Assembly: GCA_002400495.2 (NCBI GenBank) | Contig: NVQL02000015.1 | Span: 22,996 to 86,995 of the forward strand | Length of the DNA stretch: 64,000 bases | Reading direction: 5' to 3' | From: Alphaproteobacteria bacterium | GTDB lineage: Bacteria; Pseudomonadota; Alphaproteobacteria; Rhizobiales; OSC116 | Part shown: piece by piece, positions 8,095-15,869 of the stretch | How positions within the stretch are numbered: position 1 is the first letter of the stretch | Layout: each line of letters begins with the position of its first letter | The notes under the pieces: model-generated | The model's database searches: none | What the model saw: the letters and a program-made list of their open reading frames with translations, nothing else | What the model was told of the DNA's origin: nothing | Made by a program: the position numbers and the translations under genes

Positions 8095-10137
8095 ATGTCA
8101 AATAAATTAAAAAACAGGCGAAAAACCACAAGTAAAATGATAAAAAAAGAGCGCGCCGCTTTATTTTCATCGTTTAGAATTTCCATTAGAATCAATGCAT
8201 TGGTAGTTATGGCTATCATTGCCATGGCGGTTACGTCTGGTTTGGCATTTTACAAAGAGATGCAGAGTACCAACTATTTAGCTCAACAAGATAACATTCG
8301 TTCTTTGGGCGCTCAGGCGCTGAATATCGAAAAAGATTTCTTAAAATTCTCATTACAGAAACAAGAGTTTTTTGTCAACGAGGATATTGAATTTGCCAAT
8401 GTGGTCAGCGGTTCTTTAACTAAGCTCATCAAATCTTTAGACTTTATGAAACAATTGCCAGGTGCTGATACCGTGACTGGCGAAATTGATGCGATTGTTG
8501 AAAGTGGTCGGGCGTTAGAAGTGACTTTTGCTGAACTGGCTGCCCAACAAGAAAAGCTCGGATTCTCCGAGCAATCAGGATTACATAAAGAATTTCATGA
8601 GACTGCTGAAGCGTTTGAAGTGGCGATTATTAAAATTGGCAACCTACCCAAAATGCAAATTGAACTCAGCAAAATGCGGCGTTTTGAAGCCGCTTATTTA
8701 AAAACTGGGGTGGAAAAAAATATCGGTAAATTGGTGAGTGCAAAATCAATTATTGCTGGGTTTTTCTATTCTCGCGGGTTGGATAAAGACCAGCGTGCTA
8801 GCCTCAAAACTCCGCTTGATAAATATGTTAAAGATTTTAGAACCTATGCGAATGAAAACCTGATTTTGAAGGGAATGCTCGAAAAATTTAACACTGAATT
8901 TGCAAAGCTTGCCCCTGCATTTCAACAATTGCGCATCGCCGCTGACATTCAAATGGAACAAGTTGTGAGAACCGCCCGCCAAGATGGTGCGCGCCTCACA
9001 CAAATTATTTGGTCTGGCATGGGTGGCATTGCTTTGCTCATTCTGGTTTTTGGTTTGATCATCAGCCGCTCCATCTCTAAGCCATTATCGACCATGGTGC
9101 GCTTGATGGAACGCTCTGCTCAAGGAGAAATTGGTTTTAATATCCCTGCCCGCCAACAAAAAGATGAAGTTGGTGAATTGGCAAGAGCGCTTGAAGTGTT
9201 CGATAAAAATAATGCCGAAGTGGCGCAGTTAAAACAACAAGATGAAGTTAACCGCCAAAAATCTGCGGCTGATCGCAGTGATGAACTTAATAGCATTGCA
9301 GGCTCGCTCGAAACTCAAGTGCAAAGTGTGGTCAATAATGTTGGTGAGCAATCAAAAACCATGAGCAGTGAATCGACCCGTTTAGATGGGGTGATTGACA
9401 CTTTGGTGGTTCATACCAACCAAGCCAACGAAAATGCCACCAATATTTCAAAACAAATTAATATGATCGCTTCAGCCTCTGAAGAACTTTCTTGTTCACT
9501 CAGCGAGGTGGCCAGTCAGGTCGAAACATCAAGTGGCATCAGTAAAAACGCCGTCGAGCAATCGCAGCAAACCAATGAAACCGTCAGAACATTGGCCAGC
9601 AGTGCGCAAGCCATTGGCGATGTGGTTAAGCTAATCTCGGACATTGCGGAGCAAACCAACCTATTGGCGCTGAACGCCACCATCGAGGCGGCGCGAGCGG
9701 GCGACGCGGGTAAAGGCTTTGCGGTTGTGGCCTCAGAGGTGAAAAATCTAGCCAGCCAAACCGCCGGTGCAACGATTGAAATTTCGAACCAAATCAACAC
9801 CATTCAAGAAGTGACCAATAACACAGTTACTGCCATTGGCGAGATTAGCAATACAGTGCGCGATATGGGCGAAATTACCAGCCAAATACAAACTGCAGTT
9901 GAGCAACAAGCCGCCGCCACTGACGAAATTAGCCGTAATGTGCAAGAGGCGGCGCAAAGCACTGATGAGTTTTCCAATATTTTGCAATCAGTATCAGACC
10001 AAACCAATACAGTGGGTGAGATTTCGGCGACGGTGTTGGCGGAGGCCGATAAAACTTCTGAGCAGATTGGTGAGCTCGGCGGCCGTATGACCGAAGTGAT
10101 CGGCAGCTTGCAGGAGAGTGCGAAAAGCGTAGCGTAG
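8095..10137 (+). CDS. Methyl-accepting chemotaxis protein with large periplasmic domain
   Basis: The 680-residue chemoreceptor has a basic cytosolic N-terminus, a first helix near residues 35-57, and a helical periplasmic sensor of about 240 residues. A second helix (about 302-325) precedes a HAMP domain and a cytosolic signalling domain with the hairpin-tip motif [18 protein letters not shown]. The long all-helical sensor recalls HBM/TarH-like bundles, but its ligand is unknown. No che genes are nearby, so it must feed a pathway encoded elsewhere. Its stop codon lies inside the stem of its own terminator. Confidence 0.9.
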   Translation: MSNKLKNRRKTTSKMIKKERAALFSSFRISIRINALVVMAIIAMAVTSGLAFYKEMQSTNYLAQQDNIRSLGAQALNIEKDFLKFSLQKQEFFVNEDIEFANVVSGSLTKLIKSLDFMKQLPGADTVTGEIDAIVESGRALEVTFAELAAQQEKLGFSEQSGLHKEFHETAEAFEVAIIKIGNLPKMQIELSKMRRFEAAYLKTGVEKNIGKLVSAKSIIAGFFYSRGLDKDQRASLKTPLDKYVKDFRTYANENLILKGMLEKFNTEFAKLAPAFQQLRIAADIQMEQVVRTARQDGARLTQIIWSGMGGIALLILVFGLIISRSISKPLSTMVRLMERSAQGEIGFNIPARQQKDEVGELARALEVFDKNNAEVAQLKQQDEVNRQKSAADRSDELNSIAGSLETQVQSVVNNVGEQSKTMSSESTRLDGVIDTLVVHTNQANENATNISKQINMIASASEELSCSLSEVASQVETSSGISKNAVEQSQQTNETVRTLASSAQAIGDVVKLISDIAEQTNLLALNATIEAARAGDAGKGFAVVASEVKNLASQTAGATIEISNQINTIQEVTNNTVTAIGEISNTVRDMGEITSQIQTAVEQQAAATDEISRNVQEAAQSTDEFSNILQSVSDQTNTVGEISATVLAEADKTSEQIGELGGRMTEVIGSLQESAKSVA

Positions 10138-10154
10138 CTTTAGCTACGCTTTTT
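10131..10154 (+). terminator. Rho-independent terminator of the chemoreceptor gene
   Basis: AGCGTAGC-TTTA-GCTACGCT forms a stable hairpin followed by TTTTT. The TAG stop (10135-10137) is part of the 5' arm. The T-run overlaps the left end of repeat B. Confidence 0.8.
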
Positions 10155-10473
10155 ATGCTTGGCACTGCGTGCGTTCGCTCCGCTCTCTAGCCACGCCTAA
10201 CGGCGACGCGCAGTCGCGCTTGCCTCAGCTTAAAGGCTTCGGACTCTTTTCCCAAGCAAAGCACAATGAGTAAACTATTTAGCACCTATACTCGGTGCTT
10301 CGCCAAACTCTAGCTAACTTAGCTCACTAAGCATAATGCGGTTAGGTTGGGTGGTGAGTTTACATCCGACCAGCGGCTGAGTGGCTTAGCTAGAGAGCGG
10401 AGCGAACGCACGCAGTGCCAAACATAATGCAGACTTCCAGAGCCTAGGCAGGAGTGCTACCCTGTATAGGCTG
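10153..10473 (+). repeat. Dispersed palindrome-ended repeat, copy B (best terminal inverted repeats)
   Basis: The core 10153-10427 is bounded by inverted arms. Positions 10159-10190 and 10390-10421 are perfect 32-bp reverse complements (TTGGCACTGCGTGCG... against ...CGCACGCAGTGCCAA), extending to about 38 bp with one mismatch. The interior carries the family blocks CCTAACGGCGACGCG, GGTTAGGTTGGGTGGTGAG and GAGTGGCTTAG. To the right follows the family tail, ACTTCCAGAGCCTAGGCAGG onward to TATAGGCTG. No ORF within it looks real. The form is MITE-like, but no transposase source or clear target duplication is visible. Confidence 0.85.
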
Positions 10474-10521
10474 TAAAAAGACAGTTGCTTGGTGACGTTT
10501 ACCATCTTAAAATAGGTGTAT

Positions 10522-11541
10522 ATGAAAATCTCAGAAGTAAAAACACATGCAAAGCATTGGGCTGAAGATAATATTTCTAACCTCAGTGGGTTTGTTGGAG
10601 CTTATTTAACGGGTTCGACAATCTGGAAGAATGAGGATGAGCTGCATGCGCCTAGTTCTGATGTGGATATATTTATTGTCATGCAAACTGATGAATTGCC
10701 AGCGAAAATTGGTAAGATAAATTATCAAAATGTTACGTTAGAAATTAATTTCATTAATTTTGCCAGCATTTCCGATCCACGGGTTATATTGGCGCAATAT
10801 CACATTGCCAATGCCTTTTATAAAGACTCGATATTGCTTGACCCCTTGGGGCAATTGGCGCCGATCCTCAAGGCTGTTAAGGCGCAATTTGCTGAACCTA
10901 TTTGGGTGACAAAAAGATGTGAAGATGCTCGAGAAAATGCTAAAAACTGGCTAAAAGTATTTCAGCAAGCTTCGGAATTACACGATCAAATCACGGCTCT
11001 GTTTTTTGCGGCTGGTGTTACGACTCACATGCTATTGGTGGCGGGGTTGAAAAACCCGACGATTCGGCGGCGCTATGTTGAATGTAACATTCTGCTGCAG
11101 CAATGTGATTATGGCGATATTTGTAACGCTCTGCTGACTACGCTTGGCAGCCAAAGTCTGAGCCAACAAACCGTCTTAGATCATCTGAACAAATTAAATG
11201 AGCATTTTACGACGGCCTGTAAAGTTATGAAATCACCTTATATGTTTGCGGCAGATATGAGTATGGATTTAAAATCCATCGCGATTGGTGGCAGCGCTGA
11301 AATGATTGAGGCTGGATATCATAGAGAGGCGGTGTTTTGGCTGATTGCCATTTATGGCCGCAGCCGCGCGGTTATATATGCTGATGGCAGTGAGGCACAA
11401 TTAAATGCCATTGATGCCGATTTATGGAGCTTGCTTAATGATTTAGGCATTGATAACCAGCAAGACATGGATATACGTGCCACAATGATTGCAGATGACA
11501 TTGAAACTACGTGGCAAATCGCGATGAAAATTATAGCTTAA
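10522..11541 (+). CDS. Nucleotidyltransferase-fold protein of unknown substrate
   Basis: The N-terminal 70 residues show a polymerase-beta-type nucleotidyltransferase active site: GSTIWKNEDE followed by SSDVDIFIVM, the G-S...D-x-D pattern that binds Mg-NTP, and a later strand VTLEINF with the third acidic residue. The remaining 270 residues are mostly helical, as in aminoglycoside nucleotidyltransferases of the AadA kind, but no resistance role can be claimed. ATG at 10522 is chosen over GTG at 10516 because AGG lies 5 nt before it. It stands alone after repeat B and overlaps the convergent kinase gene by 4 bp. Confidence 0.65.
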   Translation: MKISEVKTHAKHWAEDNISNLSGFVGAYLTGSTIWKNEDELHAPSSDVDIFIVMQTDELPAKIGKINYQNVTLEINFINFASISDPRVILAQYHIANAFYKDSILLDPLGQLAPILKAVKAQFAEPIWVTKRCEDARENAKNWLKVFQQASELHDQITALFFAAGVTTHMLLVAGLKNPTIRRRYVECNILLQQCDYGDICNALLTTLGSQSLSQQTVLDHLNKLNEHFTTACKVMKSPYMFAADMSMDLKSIAIGGSAEMIEAGYHREAVFWLIAIYGRSRAVIYADGSEAQLNAIDADLWSLLNDLGIDNQQDMDIRATMIADDIETTWQIAMKIIA

Positions 11542-12653
11542 ATTAATTTATAAGTAACGCAGCCTGTGTCGTCGTAGGTTTTGAGTTTTTTCTTGAGCGT
11601 GCTGCGTTTTAGCAAACCAGATTGGGTATCAACTTTACCAACCACTGAGGCTGAATTTAGCGTTGCAGCATGGGCGGCATCTTGTATCGATGCGCCATCA
11701 ACCAAAAGTGAGGCAAATGTCGAGAAGAAAGCATCGCCAGCGCCTGCTGTGCCTTTCACTTCAACTTTATTGGCCTTGCAAAAATACATGCCGTCTTTGG
11801 TGCCAATATAAGCGCCTTCTTTGCCATTGGTCAGCACAAAGGTTTCAATGCCCAAATCAATAATGGTGGCGAAAAAATCACCTAATGACATTGTAAAGCC
11901 GCCCGAAGATAAGCCGTTGGCTACCAATTCTGGTATATTCTCGGATTCATCACCAACATTGATTAACGGATGGGTTTTGGATAGTTTGGCTTTTTTGGCA
12001 TCTCTTAAAATGAGTGGTATTAATTTGGCGGTCTCTGCGGAGTTTAAAGACAATATATCAATCAGCTTCAAACTTTTAAAGAAATCTTCACTGCGTGATG
12101 ACAATTGGCGAATGCCAGGGTTGGCCGCCACTTTGGCACCAGATTGTTTGGCCAAAGCCACAATGTGTGGAAAGGCCGCGCTTGAATCGCCTGAAAGACC
12201 TGTGATGTAAACCAAATCCATGCCAGCAAAATGTTCAGCCCTCACTTCATCGGAACGCAAACGGGTGTTAGCACCGCGCGCGACAAATATGGTTGGGTTT
12301 TTAACATGCGATGAAACCATGATAGAGCGGCCAGTGGCGGCTTTTTCAGTGACAATCACATGATCGGCATTGATACCTTCTTTTGCATAGACGTCAGTTA
12401 CATTAACACCTGCATAGTCATCACCAATTTTAACGATGGACGACATATCAAAGCCCAACCGCGCCATAGACACAGCCGCATTGGTGGCACCGCCGCCAAC
12501 AAAGGCTTCAATGCTTTCGGCTTCGACTTTGTGGCCTTCTTCAAACAATAGATAAGAAGAGGTGGCGTTATGCATGGTCATCCGTTCAATGAATTCATCT
12601 TCAATGATGGCGATAAAATCATTTGTTGCGCCGCCGATGGTAATGGCTTTCAT
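11538..12653 (-). CDS. PfkB family carbohydrate kinase
   Basis: This kinase of about 371 residues has the ribokinase/PfkB fold. It shows the N-terminal GGATND, the substrate loop GGGATNAAVSMARLG near residue 55 and the ATP/anion-hole motif GTAGAGDAFFSTF with catalytic Asp near residue 315. It phosphorylates a sugar or nucleoside; the exact substrate is open. ATG at 12653 is preferred to the GTG at 12665, which has no ribosome site. It lies downstream of the class II aldolase in the same direction, so a shared role in sugar phosphate metabolism is likely. Confidence 0.85.
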   Translation of the reverse strand: MKAITIGGATNDFIAIIEDEFIERMTMHNATSSYLLFEEGHKVEAESIEAFVGGGATNAAVSMARLGFDMSSIVKIGDDYAGVNVTDVYAKEGINADHVIVTEKAATGRSIMVSSHVKNPTIFVARGANTRLRSDEVRAEHFAGMDLVYITGLSGDSSAAFPHIVALAKQSGAKVAANPGIRQLSSRSEDFFKSLKLIDILSLNSAETAKLIPLILRDAKKAKLSKTHPLINVGDESENIPELVANGLSSGGFTMSLGDFFATIIDLGIETFVLTNGKEGAYIGTKDGMYFCKANKVEVKGTAGAGDAFFSTFASLLVDGASIQDAAHAATLNSASVVGKVDTQSGLLKRSTLKKKLKTYDDTGCVTYKLI

Positions 12654-12692
12654 AGTGGCATCCACTTAAATTATTATTTTTACATTTCATAT

Positions 12693-12721
12693 GCCAGCGG
12701 GGGTTTTTCTCCCCCGCTGGC
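12693..12721 (-). other. Strong intercistronic hairpin between aldolase and kinase genes
   Basis: GCCAGCGGGGG and CCCCCGCTGGC pair perfectly over 11 bp around a 7-nt loop. Neither side is followed by a T-tract, so this is more likely an mRNA-stabilising or partial attenuating structure than a full terminator. It could lower kinase relative to aldolase expression. Confidence 0.6.
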
Positions 12722-12746
12722 TAAACTTATATGTCCAGGTGGACGA

Positions 12747-13823
12747 TTATTTGGCGATAGATTTGCCATAAGATTGCAGGTCTTTAAACGATTCAACCAT
12801 ACGATCAGCAAAACCAATTTCGCAAGCCCGCACCCATTTACGTGGGTCGTAAAACTTCTTATATGGTGTGCCGTCTGCGGGGTCGATTTGGTGCTTAAAT
12901 GCAATGGCGTGGGCATCTACATAGTCACCAATTGGTTTGGCATAGGCAAATTGAGTGTCGGTGTCGATGTTCATTTTGAACACTCCATAACCCAATGCTT
13001 CGGCAATTTTGGCTTTTTCTGAGCCTGAACCGCCATGGAAAACCAAATGCAGTGGATTGTCAGCTAAATTGTGCGTTTTTTGAACTAAAGACTGAGAGTT
13101 TTTCAAAATTTCTGGGCGCAATTCAACATTGCCTGGCTTGTAAACGCCATGGACGTTGCCAAAACTTGCAGCTACAGAGAAATGGCCGATTGGGTTGAGC
13201 AGGTCGTAAGCTGCCAAAACATCTTCAGGTTGGGTGTAAAGATGGTCGGTATTGGCGCCTTCTTCAAGGTCATGACCAACGCCATCTTCTTCGCCGCCGG
13301 TGATGCCCAATTCAATCTCCAGCGACATATCGATTTTGGCCATACGTTCTAAATAACGGGCAGATGTTTCAAGGTTTACGCTTGTGTCTTCTTCGGACAA
13401 GTCAATCATATGGCTCGAGAATAATGGATGGCCGTGAATTTTGTAATAAGCTTCACCAAAATCAAGCAGGCCGTCAATCCATGGTAGGAATTTACGGTTG
13501 GCATGATCGGTATGCAAAACAACTGCCACGCCATAATGTTCGGCCATTAAATGCACGTGATGGCAGGCTGATACGCCGCCTTTTACACGGGCTGTATGCG
13601 AGTCGGCCAATGAAGGGCCGCCAAAAAATGCCGCGCCACCATTTGACATCTGAATGATGATGTCAGAGCCAGCTTTTGCCGCTGCTTCTAGTGCCGCATT
13701 GGCAGTGCTGGTGCTGGTTACGTTAACCGCAGGCAATGCATAGCCGCCAGATTTGCATGCATCGACCAATTCGAAATATGCTTTACCAGTCACAACGCCT
13801 GGTTTTAAAGAATTCGTACCCAT
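12747..13823 (-). CDS. fba: Class II fructose-bisphosphate aldolase
   Basis: This product of about 358 residues is a zinc-dependent class II (FbaA-like, long form) aldolase that splits or forms fructose 1,6-bisphosphate in glycolysis and gluconeogenesis. Visible motifs are VVLHTDHANR with catalytic Asp and zinc His, DLSEEDTSVNLE, ELGITGGEEDGV, and the phosphate-binding LVFHGGSGSE. ATG at 13823 is chosen over 13838 because AAGGGA lies 7 nt upstream of it. A GntR gene lies upstream and a PfkB kinase downstream, all on the minus strand. Confidence 0.95.
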   Translation of the reverse strand: MGTNSLKPGVVTGKAYFELVDACKSGGYALPAVNVTSTSTANAALEAAAKAGSDIIIQMSNGGAAFFGGPSLADSHTARVKGGVSACHHVHLMAEHYGVAVVLHTDHANRKFLPWIDGLLDFGEAYYKIHGHPLFSSHMIDLSEEDTSVNLETSARYLERMAKIDMSLEIELGITGGEEDGVGHDLEEGANTDHLYTQPEDVLAAYDLLNPIGHFSVAASFGNVHGVYKPGNVELRPEILKNSQSLVQKTHNLADNPLHLVFHGGSGSEKAKIAEALGYGVFKMNIDTDTQFAYAKPIGDYVDAHAIAFKHQIDPADGTPYKKFYDPRKWVRACEIGFADRMVESFKDLQSYGKSIAK

Positions 13824-13943
13824 AATTTTTCCCTTCATGAGTTATTCAAAATTATCATTCTTGGTTATTCTTAAAGGCCTAATCGTTGCCCCTAATTTAC
13901 TCAATTTACCCGTTTTATTCAAGCGCAAACGCCATCTACCATG

Positions 13944-14723
13944 TTAGACAATAGACGGAAAGCGTGTGGTTTTTACATCCAATTGCAGTTCAGTTACAAA
14001 ATCATAGCTGTCGCCACGATAGAATGAGCGGGTAAATTCGACCGCGCGGCCATCCTTTAAATACGAGCGTCTTTCCATATAAAGCGCGACGCTATTGGCA
14101 CCCAGATTCAGCAATTCGGCCATTTCGGGGCTGAATAGCTCGGCGCGCAAACGCTGCAAGGCGCGGTATGGGCGGTGATTTGTCGAGGTTAGCACATCGT
14201 ATAAAGACAGGGTGACCAGATCTGGCGAGGGCAAAAATATGCGCGGCACGGTGGTATATTCAATGGCCACCGGTTTATCTGCACCATAACGTATACGCGC
14301 CAAGCGCGAAACTTCGGTACCGGGTGATATATTCAACGCCATGGCCTCTTCGGGGCTGGCAACGCCAATAGAGCGGTCAAGCCACTTTACTCCCGGGGTC
14401 ATGCCGCGTTTGGCCATTTCTTCTGTAAAGCCAGTGAGTTTGGACATTGGCTGTTCCATACGGCCTTTGACGAATGTGCCCGCACCTTGGCGTTGGACAA
14501 GCAAGCCTTCATCTACCAGTTCACGCACGGCTTTGCGCACCGTCACGCGTGAAATGCCCAAGTCGGCTGCAATGTCGCGTTCGGCAGGAATGGCATCATC
14601 AACTGCAATAGCACCAAGCTCCATAGCTTCTTTAATCAATTGTTGTAATTGACGATAAAGCGGAGTTGGGCTGCCTTCATTAAGATGGAAATTTGAAAAT
14701 ACTGTACTCTCAGATTTTGCCAT
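13944..14723 (-). CDS. GntR family regulator with UTRA domain (HutC subfamily)
   Basis: The 259-residue protein has an N-terminal winged helix of GntR type (about residues 10-80, with PLYRQLQQLIKEAM and ERDIAADLGISRVTVRKAV) and a C-terminal UTRA effector domain (about 95-250). HutC-type regulators respond to sugar phosphates, histidine intermediates or similar metabolites. It precedes the aldolase and kinase genes by about 120 bp, so they are candidate targets. Several TGGTATTA/TAATACCA elements lie upstream of the gene, fitting autoregulation. Effector unknown. Confidence 0.87.
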   Translation of the reverse strand: MAKSESTVFSNFHLNEGSPTPLYRQLQQLIKEAMELGAIAVDDAIPAERDIAADLGISRVTVRKAVRELVDEGLLVQRQGAGTFVKGRMEQPMSKLTGFTEEMAKRGMTPGVKWLDRSIGVASPEEAMALNISPGTEVSRLARIRYGADKPVAIEYTTVPRIFLPSPDLVTLSLYDVLTSTNHRPYRALQRLRAELFSPEMAELLNLGANSVALYMERRSYLKDGRAVEFTRSFYRGDSYDFVTELQLDVKTTRFPSIV

Positions 14724-14842
14724 TGTGATGTGCCTTATTCAATTTCACGAAGAAGCTGTTCAAATAATATTATGCATCATATGTACCAATTTAACCATTT
14801 AGTCCATAGAATATCGTAATATTGGCTAAAAATATGATAAAC

Positions 14843-15095
14843 CATAATACCAATGTGATACCATTTTTACGTTGGTATTACCCTGTGGAAATATTACTTT
14901 ATATTATATTTATCAGATAGTTATCTAACTACCATTTTAGTAAATATTGTGTATTGGGGGTAAAACATAATACCATTCATACAAATTATTGACAGAGGTA
15001 TTGTATTGGTTTCTAGATCGGCTATAAATATATTGTGAACTTTTGTTGGACACGTTTTTTGTCAGAGTGCTCTTCGGAGCACACGCCCAATTTAA
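14843..15095. promoter_or_regulatory. Cluster of TGGTATTA / TAATACCA elements
   Basis: In the AT-rich region upstream of the GntR gene, TAATACCA or its complement occurs near 14845, 14873, 14968 and 15088, with variants GTGATACCA near 14855 and GGTATTGTATTGG near 14998. Repeated half sites facing both ways suggest an operator cluster, most simply for the adjacent GntR/UTRA protein. Binding is inferred. Confidence 0.4.
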
Positions 15096-15272
15096 TCTGG
15101 TATTATAACATACGCCCAATTTTTGTTATAAGTGAAAGTTAAACTTCGGTTTAATAGTGTTCATTGGTTTACAATCCTACCTTTGGTTGGCCCTTTAACC
15201 GCTCCATATCATTCTTTTAGAATGATTGGTGCGGTTTATCTTTGGCCCTTGGCCAAAGATAAACCTTTTTAT
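15050..15272 (+). ncRNA. Candidate hairpin-rich small RNA
   Basis: No protein is supported here, but the plus strand holds successive hairpins. GTGCTC-TTCG-GAGCAC (15067-15082) and TTAAAC-TTCG-GTTTAA (15139-15154) both have UUCG tetraloops. An imperfect 18-bp hairpin follows at about 15199-15236, and then a perfect terminator-like hairpin. ACGCCCAATTT occurs twice (near 15083 and 15112). The pattern fits a structured transcript of about 200 nt. No convincing promoter was found, though TTGACA occurs at 14989. Confidence 0.35.
15235..15270 (+). terminator. Terminator-like perfect hairpin
   Basis: TTTATCTTTGGCC-CTT-GGCCAAAGATAAA is a perfect 13-bp stem followed by CCTTTTTATG on the plus strand. 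No plus-strand protein gene lies upstream within 3.7 kb that it could serve, which is why a small RNA is suspected. Confidence 0.6.
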
Positions 15273-15273
15273 G

Positions 15274-15452
15274 TCAGGCCACTGCGTGCGCGATGCTCCG
15301 CATCGCTTGCTAAGCCACTCAGCCGCTGGTCAGATGCGAATTCGGCACCCCAATTATACTCATTAAGCTAAGTTAGCTGGAGTTTGGCGAAGCTCCGAAT
15401 TCTGGTGGTATCCTTGTTGATGCTCTGGAAGAAGTTTTTTGTTTGGCACTGC
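15274..15452 (-). repeat. Dispersed palindrome-ended repeat, copy C (internally truncated)
   Basis: This copy is in the opposite orientation to A. It has CTTGCTAAGCCACTCAGCCG, CATTAAGCTAAGTTAGCTGG and GGAGTTTGGCGAAGCTCC, then jumps to a reversed tail (GATGCTCTGGAAGAAGT, TTTGGCACTGC). The block with CGCGACTGCGCGTCGCC is absent, so about half the interior is lost. It lies head to tail with copy D. Confidence 0.75.
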
Positions 15453-15465
15453 ACCCCAAGGGCAC

Positions 15466-15803
15466 TTTGTCGCTTCGCTCGGGCGCGTGCGTTCGCTCCG
15501 CTCTCTAGCTAAGCCACTCAGCCGCTGGTCGGGAGCAGATGCACCACCCAATCTAACCGCATTACGCTTAGTGAGCTAGAGCTTGGCGAAACTCCGCATT
15601 CTGGTGCCATGCTGTAAATTCAGAATTTGCTACTTGATGCCAAGCTGTCTGTCATGGAAAAAGGGTCCGAAGCCCTTGGGCTGAGGCAAGCGCGACTGCG
15701 CGTCGCCGTTAGGCGTGGCAAGAGAGCGGAGCGAACGCACGCTAGTGCTTATAGAGAGCAACGCGAACGATAAAAGAGAGGCGCAGCCGAACGAAAAAAT
15801 GCA
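15466..15803 (-). repeat. Dispersed palindrome-ended repeat, copy D
   Basis: This is a full-length copy in the orientation of E. The left arm GCGTGCGTTCGCTCCGCTCT is followed by CTAAGCCACTCAGCCGCTGG, CACCACCCAATCTAACCGCA, the hairpin CGCGACTGCGCGTCGCCG, then the right arm AGAGAGCGGAGCGAACGCAC. It shares with E a further segment, TAGAGAGCAACGCGAACGAT through GCCGAACGAAAAAATGCA. It ends just before the rpsA terminator and lacks the CTTCCAGAGC tail. Confidence 0.82.
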
Positions 15804-15819
15804 TCACCAAACGCAAGAA

Positions 15820-15842
15820 GGGGCGAACTAAAAGTTCGCCCC
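15820..15842 (-). terminator. rpsA terminator hairpin
   Basis: GGGGCGAACT and AGTTCGCCCC form a perfect 10-bp stem with a 3-nt loop, about 27 bp after the rpsA stop. On the minus strand the hairpin is followed by TTCTTGCGTTT, a weak T-rich tail. Confidence 0.7.
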
Positions 15843-15869
15843 TTCGGAATTAAAGCTTGTTCAGAACTA

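Noticed and set aside
10153-10473. Repeat B considered as a complete insertion sequence.
   Set aside because: It is far too short for a transposase and no coding frame is present; only a non-autonomous element is possible.
15132-15551. ORFs of 79 and 62 aa on both strands over repeats C and D.
   Set aside because: They are low-complexity translations of the repeat (RERSERT-like), without ribosome sites or family features.
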